Source of the DNA: Lachnospiraceae bacterium
Lineage (GTDB): Bacteria; Bacillota; Clostridia; Lachnospirales; Lachnospiraceae
Direction of reading: 5' to 3'
Assembly (NCBI GenBank): GCA_900771995.1
Contig: CAAGQC010000104.1
Location: 1 to 34,562, forward strand
Length of the DNA: 34,562 bases
Positions within the stretch are counted from its first letter, which is position 1. Every line of letters begins with the position of its first letter. The position numbers and the translations under genes were made by a program. This document shows positions 7,165 to 14,113 of the stretch, piece after piece. Below the pieces are notes generated by a model. That model worked only from the letters and a program-made list of their open reading frames with translations. It was not told where the DNA came from and did not search any database.

Positions 7165-8011
7165 TTCCCGTTACCTCTTTTGCGCTGTCTTTCATCCGTT
7201 TCTTCCGCACGATTTCATAACGGCACCATACACCGGAATACAGAATATTCCGCAGGATATCCACATTCTGTAAAATGGGAAGCTGTTCGAACTCCTTGCA
7301 GCATTCCGACATCATCATGGTCAGGATCTGCCGGCATTCCTCTTCGAAGCCCGGCTCCTCATATCGTTTTCGCAGCGGATTGTAGGTTCCCTTTTTGATG
7401 TCCTGTTCAATATCTTCGTAGGCGTCCAGCAGATAGATGAATTTTCCCAGGAAAAATCCCAGTCTCTCCAGATTGTCCTTCCATTCATCCTCCCGGCAGG
7501 AGACGATCTGGGCCATGACCCTGCCGAACAGTCCCGCCATGGTATCGATGTCCGCATTGCCCTGCTTCTCCGCATCCGCGAAATCCTGCATGGCCAGTGA
7601 GATATTTTTCACTTTCTCTGCATAGAGTAAAGGCTTTTTGCGGAATTTTTTTCCAAGAAGATAACTATACACCAGCCCTTTCAGACTATGCTCATCTTCC
7701 CAGTCATCCTCCGCCTTATAGCAGGAGAACAGTACCGTCATATCCGCCACATAATCCGTAAACAGATTTCTTCTGGTGGGATGTTTTTCAAAAGGATGGG
7801 CCACGCATCTGCACTGTGCTTCCTCCTCCACGGGTTCGTACAGGCCGGTGAGCAGCATCAGGATAAAGGTCATATCGTAATTCAGGGAAAGCTGTCCCAG
7901 CCTGCCGTAGCGTTCCTTCAGGCTCTGACACAATCCACAGTAATAGGATCGATAGACATCGTACTCCTTAAATTTCATTTCCGACTGATTGATCACAATA
8001 TATCCAAACAT
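7154..8011 (-). CDS. DUF5685 family protein, possible isoprenoid-synthase-like fold
   Basis: I recognise this as a DUF5685-type protein by its start (MFGYIVINQSEMKFKEYD) and the YYCGLC motif; no function is established for the family as far as I know. I place the start at ATG 8011 (285 residues); an in-frame ATG at 8023 sits directly against its AAAGG. The protein is all-helical with no signal peptide. Two acidic motifs stand out: CYKAEDDWEDE (residues about 97-107) and LLDAYEDIEQD (about 194-204), with AGLFG between them (about 159-163) and GTYNPL after the second. This order resembles squalene/phytoene synthases, where two aspartate motifs hold magnesium and diphosphate. The catalytic reading is my inference. 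It is coupled to the J-protein gene by an 11-bp overlap. Confidence 0.7.
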   Translation of the reverse strand: MFGYIVINQSEMKFKEYDVYRSYYCGLCQSLKERYGRLGQLSLNYDMTFILMLLTGLYEPVEEEAQCRCVAHPFEKHPTRRNLFTDYVADMTVLFSCYKAEDDWEDEHSLKGLVYSYLLGKKFRKKPLLYAEKVKNISLAMQDFADAEKQGNADIDTMAGLFGRVMAQIVSCREDEWKDNLERLGFFLGKFIYLLDAYEDIEQDIKKGTYNPLRKRYEEPGFEEECRQILTMMMSECCKEFEQLPILQNVDILRNILYSGVWCRYEIVRKKRMKDSAKEVTGNEL

Positions 8012-8081
8012 CTGACTCACCATCCTTTCTTATACTTTGTTTTTACTTTGTTTTCCCGGGATCCTGCTGCGAAGCTTTCCG

Positions 8082-8474
8082 TCAGGTCTTACGGATAAAT
8101 TCCTCGCCGCATTTTCTGCAGCGGATCGCGATCTTGCCTTTTCCTCTGGGCACCCGCAGCTTTTGTCCGCATTTCGGGCATTTGAAGATCTTATACTCTT
8201 TCCGCCCGGCAAAGGCCTTTTTCTTCCCGTTGATCCATCCGCGGACCTTCATTTCTTTTTTCAGATACCACTGGTTCTCGGCACTCCTCTTACTCATATT
8301 CTTAGAAAACATCCGGTAATACACATAGACTAACAGGGCCAGAGCCAGCACGTAAAAGATTCTCAGACCAAAAAAAGAGAGCGCCAGGCAGACCAGAGCC
8401 ACAATCATCAGAAACTGATTGAAGCGGTCGTTGCCATAACGCCCCCACATGAAACGCTGTAACTTCTCTTTCAT
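8082..8474 (-). CDS. Small membrane protein with C-terminal zinc ribbon
   Basis: The 130-residue protein has a basic N-terminus, one long or two short transmembrane helices (about residues 22-52), a basic cytoplasmic stretch and a zinc ribbon near the end: CPKCG (about 98-102) and CRKCG (about 119-123). The function is unknown; zinc ribbons of this type bind nucleic acid or act as structural modules. The start at 8474 (MKEKLQRF) has a GAAAGGTGG ribosome binding site at good spacing; a longer reading frame to 8522 has none. It lies 70 bp upstream of the DUF5685 gene with no terminator between, so it probably opens the three-gene unit, with its promoter at 8569-8597. Confidence 0.7.
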   Translation of the reverse strand: MKEKLQRFMWGRYGNDRFNQFLMIVALVCLALSFFGLRIFYVLALALLVYVYYRMFSKNMSKRSAENQWYLKKEMKVRGWINGKKKAFAGRKEYKIFKCPKCGQKLRVPRGKGKIAIRCRKCGEEFIRKT

Positions 8475-8568
8475 GAAGTGCCACCTTTCGTTCGCCACCA
8501 TGCAGGGGGACAGATTATCCAAATCTTTCAGAGCCTCCTTCGCGAAGCCGGCCCTGAATGTTACCTAC

Positions 8569-8597
8569 ATTATGATGTTCCGAAAGGTAAAAAGCAA
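8569..8597 (-). promoter_or_regulatory. Promoter of the zinc-ribbon/DUF5685/J-protein unit
   Basis: Minus strand TTGCTT (8592-8597), 17 bp, CATAAT (8569-8574). It lies between the stop of the radical SAM gene and the zinc-ribbon gene. No terminator is visible between the radical SAM gene and this promoter. Confidence 0.6.
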
Positions 8598-8629
8598 TTA
8601 ACTAAATATAAACTTTTGTAAAAGAACTA

Positions 8630-9994
8630 TTATTTATTCCACAGTTTCTGTGCGCGCTCGTCCCAGTTCTTCGCGTATTCCACGCACTTTCCGCACAGAT
8701 GCTCCACGGATTCCGGTGACTGTAAGTCGGTGGAATGGGCACCGGTCTCATGCACCATGCGCTGTAAGATCTCCGGATTTTCTAACATCGGGCAGGGCTT
8801 TAAGTGGTTGCAGTTGAAGGGCTGGTTCACACGGTAAGCCATGAACAGCGGCTGCTTCAACGCGGTCAGCAGATCCACTTCCTTGATGTTGGCGCCGGAA
8901 TAATGGATGAATACACAGGGTTCCACATCACCGTTGGGATTGATGTGACAGTAGTTTCTGCCGCCTGCAATACATCCGCCCACATATTCCCCGTCGTTCT
9001 GGAAATCAAAAGCAAAGATCGGCTTGCCACCCTTCATGGCGCGGATCTCACGAATCCGGTGATACATATACTCTCTCTGATCCGGGTCTAAGAGCAGTTC
9101 GGTAGAGGCATCGTTTCCTACGGGCATGTAATGGAAGTACCAGCTGAATCTGGCTCCTTTTTCAATGATCATATCCAGGAATTCATCGCTGGTGACTACC
9201 TTATAGTTTTTGCTGGTGTAGCAGATGGAGGTTCCGAAGATCAGGCCGTACTGCTTCATCAGATCCATGGCATGCATGACCTTGTCAAATACCCCCTTGC
9301 CGCGGCGTAAGTCGTTTACCTCATCGAAGCCTTCCAGACTGATGGCTACGGAGAAGTTACCTACCCGCTTCATCTCCTGACAGAATTTCTCGTCGATCAG
9401 GGTGCCGTTGGTAAACGCATGGAAACCACAGTCATCGTGCTTTTCACACAGGCGGATGATGTCATCCTTTCTGACCAGAGGTTCGCCGCCGGTGAAGAAA
9501 TACAGATAAATGCCCAGTTCCTTACCCTGGGTAACGATACGGTCCATATCTTCAAAGCTTAAGTTCAGACGGTTGCCGTACTCTGCCGCCCAACAGCCGG
9601 TGCAATGCAGGTTGCAGGCACTGGTGGGATCCATCAGGATCAGCCAGGGAATATTGCACTGATGCTTGACACGCATCTCGTTGATCTCTTTCTTACCGCA
9701 GAAAGCCGCCTCAAAGCCATAGTCCAGCGCGGACATTTTGATTACATGGGGATCCACCTCATTTAAGATCCGGTTCACATACTGCATCCATTTGCTGTCC
9801 GGATCCTGGATCATCCTTCTTGCCGCATCATAGCTTTCCTTGCGGAAGGTATCTCCCATAAATTTCTCCGACAGATCTACCAGCTTTAAGAATGCCTTTT
9901 CTCTGTCTGCCTCGTCCTTGTTCACGTACTTCAGGATTCCGTCGATCGCAGTGCCGAATGCGGCTCTCTCTACTTTGTGTTTGATGTCTGCCAT
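8630..9994 (-). CDS. Radical SAM protein with SPASM-like C-terminal cysteines
   Basis: The 454-residue protein carries a roughly 110-residue helical N-terminal extension and then a radical SAM core with CxxxCxxC at Cys127, Cys131 and Cys134 (CNLHCTGC) and GGEP at 169-172. After the barrel, many cysteines occur (GGCIAGGRNYCHINPNGDVEPC, further C/P-rich segments and a final CGKC), the pattern of SPASM or twitch domains that hold auxiliary Fe-S clusters. Such enzymes modify peptides, sugars or other small molecules; the substrate cannot be read here. It is transcribed divergently from a TetR-type regulator with a palindrome between them, so control by that regulator is likely. A possible 24-codon ORF precedes it (10027-10101). 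The ribosome binding site is GAGGT. Confidence 0.85.
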   Translation of the reverse strand: MADIKHKVERAAFGTAIDGILKYVNKDEADREKAFLKLVDLSEKFMGDTFRKESYDAARRMIQDPDSKWMQYVNRILNEVDPHVIKMSALDYGFEAAFCGKKEINEMRVKHQCNIPWLILMDPTSACNLHCTGCWAAEYGNRLNLSFEDMDRIVTQGKELGIYLYFFTGGEPLVRKDDIIRLCEKHDDCGFHAFTNGTLIDEKFCQEMKRVGNFSVAISLEGFDEVNDLRRGKGVFDKVMHAMDLMKQYGLIFGTSICYTSKNYKVVTSDEFLDMIIEKGARFSWYFHYMPVGNDASTELLLDPDQREYMYHRIREIRAMKGGKPIFAFDFQNDGEYVGGCIAGGRNYCHINPNGDVEPCVFIHYSGANIKEVDLLTALKQPLFMAYRVNQPFNCNHLKPCPMLENPEILQRMVHETGAHSTDLQSPESVEHLCGKCVEYAKNWDERAQKLWNK

Positions 9995-10026
9995 AACGCT
10001 TACCTCGTCTCTCTTTTGTATTATTT

Positions 10027-10101
10027 TTATCGCAGGTTTCTCTCTTTTCTTACCCCTACTTTATCCATTTTCCCGGTCAGTGGTAAGATACAGCTTGTCA
10101 T
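10027..10101 (-). CDS. Possible 24-residue leader peptide or small protein
   Basis: On the minus strand, AAGGAG (10111-10116) stands 9 bases ahead of an ATG at 10101. The frame runs 24 codons (MTSCILPLTGKMDKVGVRK, then five more residues) to TAA, ending 32 bases before the radical SAM start. The ribosome binding site is as good as that of the annotated genes. It could be a leader peptide that regulates the next gene, a substrate of the radical SAM enzyme, or chance. The sequence resembles no peptide family that I recognise. Confidence 0.3.
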   Translation of the reverse strand: MTSCILPLTGKMDKVGVRKERNLR

Positions 10102-10149
10102 CTTCGTCTTCTCCTTTTTACAATTTTCAAATAATTGTATCTTTTTCGT

Positions 10150-10169
10150 GACATTTTGGAGAAAATGTC
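10150..10169. promoter_or_regulatory. 20-bp palindrome, likely TetR-family operator
   Basis: GACATTTT and AAAATGTC form a perfect 8-bp inverted repeat around GGAG. It lies 8 bp upstream of the -35 of the TetR gene and over the expected -35 region of a weak minus-strand promoter for the radical SAM gene (TACAAT at 10134-10139). This is the usual place for the operator of a divergently transcribed TetR repressor. Confidence 0.6.
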
Positions 10170-10177
10170 GTTTTCGG

Positions 10178-10206
10178 TTGAGTTCCCTTTATTTTTTGTT
10201 TATAAT
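10178..10206 (+). promoter_or_regulatory. Promoter of the TetR-type regulator
   Basis: TTGAGT (10178-10183), 17 bp, TATAAT (10201-10206), followed by a short leader of about 35 bases and a strong AAAGGAGT ribosome binding site. Confidence 0.75.
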
Positions 10207-10246
10207 ACTTTTACGGATATCTAAAAAAGAACAAAGGAGTTCCGGG

Positions 10247-10798
10247 ATGAAAACAAAAGAATTGCTGGCTGACAGTTTTCGTGAGCTGGTGCTTACCACA
10301 CCTTTCTCCAAAATATCCATTAAAATGATCACGGACGGTGCCCACGTGATCCGCCCCACCTTCTACAACTATTTTCAGGACAAATACGAAGTCATTGAAT
10401 TCCTCTTCGACCGGGATATCGGCAGCAAGGTGGAAGTCATGATCGATAACGATATGGAGCACGAGGCCATCAAGCTGATGTTTTTGTGCTTTGAGAAAAA
10501 CAAGGAATATTACCGCCGTCTCTTCGAGATCACCGGGCAGAATTGTTTTGGTGAATTTTTTGCCCACTACTGTGAAGAGACCTTTTTCCGGATTCTGACC
10601 AGACATCCCATGAAGAAAATGCCCTGTGAACTGATCACGGCCCAGGGGCTGGCACATTACAACGCCCATCTGCTGATCGAGATCCTGCGGCTGTGGCTGT
10701 CCTCCCCGAAGGACGTCCCGGCGGAAAAAGTATTCGAAAGCTACCAGTTCATCATGCGGACACCGATCCTGGATATGATCCAGTATCCGGAGACCTGA
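10247..10798 (+). CDS. TetR/AcrR-family transcriptional regulator
   Basis: The protein has 183 residues. Residues 1-50 form a TetR-type helix-turn-helix (SKISIKMITDGAHVIRPTFYNYFQ), with the typical TFYNYF recognition end. The rest is helical and should be the ligand-binding and dimerisation part; it resembles the C-terminal domains of DhaS-like regulators. The start at ATG 10247 follows AAAGGAGT at ideal spacing; longer frames begin upstream of the promoter and are not credible. The gene is divergent from the radical SAM gene, and the palindrome at 10150-10169 between them is a good candidate binding site. The ligand is unknown. A bidirectional terminator follows. Confidence 0.82.
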   Translation: MKTKELLADSFRELVLTTPFSKISIKMITDGAHVIRPTFYNYFQDKYEVIEFLFDRDIGSKVEVMIDNDMEHEAIKLMFLCFEKNKEYYRRLFEITGQNCFGEFFAHYCEETFFRILTRHPMKKMPCELITAQGLAHYNAHLLIEILRLWLSSPKDVPAEKVFESYQFIMRTPILDMIQYPET

Positions 10799-10817
10799 AT
10801 TTTATTTTAAATCAAAA

Positions 10818-10853
10818 AGAGACAGACAAGTCATTCACGGCTTGCCTGTCTCT
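10818..10853. terminator. Bidirectional terminator between the TetR gene and lysC
   Basis: AGAGACAG (10818-10825) pairs with CTGTCTCT (10846-10853), and the stem continues through one mismatch to CAAG/CTTG. T-rich tails occur on both sides (TTTCTTCT on plus, TTTTTGATTT on minus), so it ends the two convergent genes. Confidence 0.85.
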
Positions 10854-10879
10854 TTCTTCTTATATAATGTGATAGCTTT

Positions 10880-12199
10880 TTACAGTCTTGTGAGTACGAA
10901 AATATCGTAGATCGCACGGATGGCGGTCTCAAAATCTTCGTTTGCCACACCGATAATGATGTTCAGCTCAGAAGATCCCTGGTCGATCATCTTGACATTG
11001 ATGTTCTTGTGTGCCAGTGCGGAGAAAATTCTACCGGCGGTACCACGGGTGGACTTCATGCCACGGCCTACCACAGCGATCAGTGCCAGATCGGACTCGA
11101 TGTCAATGGTGTCGGGATTGGCCAGTCTGTGAATGCCTGCCACTACCTTCTGTTCCTTGTGCATGAACTCGTCCTGATGTACGAATACCGTCATAGTATC
11201 AATACCGGAGGGAACATGCTCGAAGGAGATTCCGTTCTCTTCAAAAGCCTGCAGTACTTTTCTGCCGAAACCGATTTCAGAGTTCATCATATCTTTTTCA
11301 ATATTGACGGAGCAGAAGCCCTTCTTGCCGGCGATACCGGTGATGACATATTTGGACTTCTGGCAGGTGCTTCCCACGATCCAGGTGCCGTTGTCTTCGG
11401 GAGCATTGGTGTTGCGGATATTGATGGGGATACCTTCCTGACGCACCGGGAAAATGGCGTCCTCGTGAAGTACGGTAGCACCCATATAGGCCAGTTCGCG
11501 GAGTTCACGGTAGGTAATGGTCTCAATAGCTTCGGGATGGTCGATGATCCGGGGATCTGCGATCAGGAAGCCGGATACGTCAGTCCAGTTCTCATAGACA
11601 TCTGCTTTGGCAGCCTTGGCCACGATAGATCCGGTGATATCGGAACCGCCTCTGGAGAAAGTCTTTACCGTTCCGTCAGGCATGGCGCCGTAGAAACCGG
11701 GTACCACTGCTTCCCTGCTTTCTGCCAGTCTGGCACGCAGTACCTCATTGGTCTTTGCTGCATCGAATTCGCCGTTCTCGTCGAAGAAGATCACGGTTGC
11801 GGCATCAATGAAATCATAGCCCAGATAATTTGCCATGATGATACCATTCAGATATTCCCCACGGGAGGCAGCATAATTACTGCCGGCCTTCGCCTTAAAA
11901 TTCTTCTCTATGGTCTTGAACTCCTCGCTCAGATCCAGATCTAACTGCAGACCATCGATAATCTCCTGATAACGGGCCTTGATGGCATCCAGTTCTGTGT
12001 TAAAGCTCTTGCCCTGATCTGCCAGATCATAGCAGGCATACAGCATATCCGTTACCTTGGTGTCATCGGAAAATCTTTTTCCCGGTGCGGAGGGTACCAC
12101 GTATCTTCTCTCCTTATCCGCGCGGATGATATTTCCTACTTTTTTGAACTGCTCTGCGCTTGCCAGAGAGCTTCCACCGAATTTCACTACTTTTGACAT
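10880..12199 (-). CDS. lysC: Aspartate kinase
   Basis: Aspartokinase phosphorylates aspartate with ATP, the first step towards lysine, threonine, methionine and diaminopimelate. The 439-residue protein has the amino-acid kinase signature KFGGSS at residues 6-11, the SRGGSD motif and GATVLHEDA, followed by two ACT domains (about 290-435) that usually sense lysine or threonine. The length is that of the monofunctional class. The start has a GAGGAG ribosome binding site. It is the last gene of the pheB-hom-lysC operon, 42 bp after hom, and ends at the bidirectional terminator at 10818-10853. Which amino acid inhibits it cannot be told from sequence; the symbol is used in the general sense. Confidence 0.93.
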   Translation of the reverse strand: MSKVVKFGGSSLASAEQFKKVGNIIRADKERRYVVPSAPGKRFSDDTKVTDMLYACYDLADQGKSFNTELDAIKARYQEIIDGLQLDLDLSEEFKTIEKNFKAKAGSNYAASRGEYLNGIIMANYLGYDFIDAATVIFFDENGEFDAAKTNEVLRARLAESREAVVPGFYGAMPDGTVKTFSRGGSDITGSIVAKAAKADVYENWTDVSGFLIADPRIIDHPEAIETITYRELRELAYMGATVLHEDAIFPVRQEGIPINIRNTNAPEDNGTWIVGSTCQKSKYVITGIAGKKGFCSVNIEKDMMNSEIGFGRKVLQAFEENGISFEHVPSGIDTMTVFVHQDEFMHKEQKVVAGIHRLANPDTIDIESDLALIAVVGRGMKSTRGTAGRIFSALAHKNINVKMIDQGSSELNIIIGVANEDFETAIRAIYDIFVLTRL

Positions 12200-12241
12200 A
12201 ACATTTTCTCCTCAACTCTATCTAATAATAGTATATCCTTT

Positions 12242-13453
12242 TTATACCAGACGGATCCTGCCGAGCATCTGTGCACCCAGCGCTTCGTATTTTGCCTGAA
12301 AATCCTTTTCCTTCATGCTCTGTGTGAAGTATCCGAAGTCTTCCTTCCGGTCTTTAAGATGTACCATCTGTCCGCCGGGGAACGCTGCCTCTACCTCTTT
12401 TTCCGCACCGGCTTTTGCCCGGACGAAAAAGCTTCTCTCCGTCTCATCGATGTCTGCCAATTTTACTTCCTCTTTGTCCCAGAAGCACATGATCACCTTG
12501 CCCTGATGTCTTGCGCAGTCGATGACGTCCGATACTACTGCACTGGCGGTGGGAAGCTTCCCGGCGCCCCGTCCGTAATACATGGAATCTCCCAGCATAT
12601 TGCCCGTGACAAATACGGCATTGAACACACCGTGCACCATGGCCAGCGGATGTTCCTTGGGAAGCAGGAACGGTGCCACCATAACTTCCGCGGTATTATC
12701 ATCAATAGCGCGGCTTCTGCCTAACAGCTTGATGGTATGATCCGTGGCATTGGCATATTCGAAATCTGCCGCCGTGATCTTCGTGATGCCCTCGGTGGGG
12801 ATCTTCTCGGAATCCACATTTTTGCCGAACATCAGGGAAGACAGGATCGCGATCTTACGGCAGGCATCATGGCCTTCCACATCCGCTTCCGGATTGCGCT
12901 CCGCATAGCCTTTGTCCTGTGCTTCTTTCAGAACAGTATCGAAATCCGCACCTTCTTTTTCCATTTTGCTTAAAATATAGTTCGTGGTACCGTTTAAGAT
13001 ACCGTTGATGGCTTCGATCTTCTCTGCGGTCAGGGAGTAATTTAAGGGCCGGATAATGGGGATACCGCCGCCCACGCTGGCTTCGAACAGATAGTTGCAA
13101 TTATGTTTCTTCGCAATCTGCAGCAGTTCGGGACCGTGCTTGGCCACCAGTTCCTTGTTGGAAGTGCAGACGCTCTTGCCCAGTTCCAGCGCCTGCTTTG
13201 TGAACTGGTAAGCAGCTCCCACACCGCCCATGGTCTCGCAGACGATGGTCACGCTGTCGTCCTGTAAGATCATATTGAAATCATGAATGACCTTGTCTTC
13301 GTAAGGATCCCCCGGGAAATCTCTCAGATCCAGAATGTATTTTACTTCCAGTTCCTGGGCGGACTTTTTGTTCACCATACCCTTGTTTTTCTCGATAACT
13401 TCCACCACACCGCTGCCTACGGTGCCGTAGCCTAATACTGCAACGTTGATCAT
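12242..13453 (-). CDS. hom: Homoserine dehydrogenase
   Basis: This enzyme reduces aspartate semialdehyde to homoserine with NAD(P)H, the branch towards threonine and methionine. The 403-residue protein starts with the nucleotide-binding loop GYGTVGSG (8-15). The catalytic region follows and contains the family segments GGGIPIIRPL and NGILNGTTNYIL. The C-terminus (from about 345) resembles an ACT domain but is shorter than in Bacillus-type enzymes, so feedback control by threonine may be reduced. A GAGGAG ribosome binding site supports the start. It lies 37 bp downstream of the ACT-domain protein and 42 bp upstream of lysC, all in one direction. Confidence 0.94.
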   Translation of the reverse strand: MINVAVLGYGTVGSGVVEVIEKNKGMVNKKSAQELEVKYILDLRDFPGDPYEDKVIHDFNMILQDDSVTIVCETMGGVGAAYQFTKQALELGKSVCTSNKELVAKHGPELLQIAKKHNCNYLFEASVGGGIPIIRPLNYSLTAEKIEAINGILNGTTNYILSKMEKEGADFDTVLKEAQDKGYAERNPEADVEGHDACRKIAILSSLMFGKNVDSEKIPTEGITKITAADFEYANATDHTIKLLGRSRAIDDNTAEVMVAPFLLPKEHPLAMVHGVFNAVFVTGNMLGDSMYYGRGAGKLPTASAVVSDVIDCARHQGKVIMCFWDKEEVKLADIDETERSFFVRAKAGAEKEVEAAFPGGQMVHLKDRKEDFGYFTQSMKEKDFQAKYEALGAQMLGRIRLV

Positions 13454-13490
13454 AATAAACTCCTCACTTTTATCTTCTATCGTTCCGACA

Positions 13491-13934
13491 CTATTCTTTT
13501 GCCAGTATTTTTACGTGATGCACGCTGGGCTGTCCCTCCAGCTGTTCGATCATCCGGGAGGTATCTCCCGTGGTCTGCAATACCTGAATGCTCAGCGTCA
13601 GAGAAGCGATCCCGTTGATGGGAATACTCTGATGGATCGTCAGGATATTGGCCCGGTACTCTGCGATGATCTTCAGTACATCCGACAATATTCCCGGTTC
13701 ATCGTCCATCTGAAAGGTCAGCGTGATGGTCGTTCCCTGGGAATTGTCATGGAAGGGAAAAATATCATCTTTGTACTTATAAAAAGAACTGCGGCTGATA
13801 CCTACCGCATCAACCGCTTCCTGTATGGTCAGAACCTTCTCTGACTCCAGAAGCCGCTTTGCTTCCACTACCTTTAACAGCACTTCGGGGATGGCTTTCT
13901 GCTTCACCACGAAATACTTGGTCGTTTCTCCCAT
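13491..13934 (-). CDS. pheB: ACT domain-containing protein of the PheB/UPF0735 family
   Basis: The 147-residue protein combines an N-terminal helix-turn-helix-like part (residues 20-60, with the segment VDAVGISRSSFYKYKD) and a C-terminal ACT domain (70-145). This matches the small proteins named PheB in Bacillus, which are found next to hom or pheA but whose role is not settled. ACT domains bind amino acids, so it may sense a product of this pathway and regulate DNA or a partner enzyme. The ribosome binding site is GGAAAGGA. It heads the operon with hom and lysC, from the promoter at 13995-14023 with a leader of about 55 bases, too short for a T-box or lysine riboswitch. Confidence 0.8.
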   Translation of the reverse strand: MGETTKYFVVKQKAIPEVLLKVVEAKRLLESEKVLTIQEAVDAVGISRSSFYKYKDDIFPFHDNSQGTTITLTFQMDDEPGILSDVLKIIAEYRANILTIHQSIPINGIASLTLSIQVLQTTGDTSRMIEQLEGQPSVHHVKILAKE

Positions 13935-13994
13935 ATGTTATCCTTTCCGGCGGTTCGTATCTGTAGTACGGACACTTGTTTTTCACTGAGGGAT

Positions 13995-14023
13995 ATTCTA
14001 GCACAGTAAAGTATGAAAGACAA
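13995..14023 (-). promoter_or_regulatory. Promoter of the pheB-hom-lysC operon
   Basis: Minus strand TTGTCT (14018-14023), 17 bp, TAGAAT (13995-14000). Confidence 0.7.
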
Positions 14024-14069
14024 CCCCCATTTTTATCTTTTTTACGTAGTTCCGACGCACATTCATAAG

Positions 14070-14091
14070 AAAAGAGCCTTTCGGCTCTTTT
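14070..14091 (-). terminator. Terminator after glyA
   Basis: AAAAGAGCC and GGCTCTTTT form a 9-bp stem around a 4-base loop, followed by CTTATG on the minus strand; the T residues of the second arm serve as the U-tract. It lies 22 bases past the glyA stop. Confidence 0.8.
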
Positions 14092-14113
14092 CTGTTTTCT
14101 GTTCCTCCCATCC

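Noticed and set aside
9977..10246. N-terminal extension of the TetR-type protein
   Set aside because: The longer frame begins inside the divergent radical SAM gene and crosses the regulator's own promoter; the AAAGGAGT-preceded ATG at 10247 gives a normal TetR N-terminus.
11009..11944. 311-codon open frame on the plus strand across lysC
   Set aside because: Antisense shadow of aspartate kinase without ribosome binding site or promoter.
13935..13994. T-box or lysine riboswitch ahead of pheB-hom-lysC
   Set aside because: The leader is only about 55 bases and contains no T-box sequence or stacked helices.
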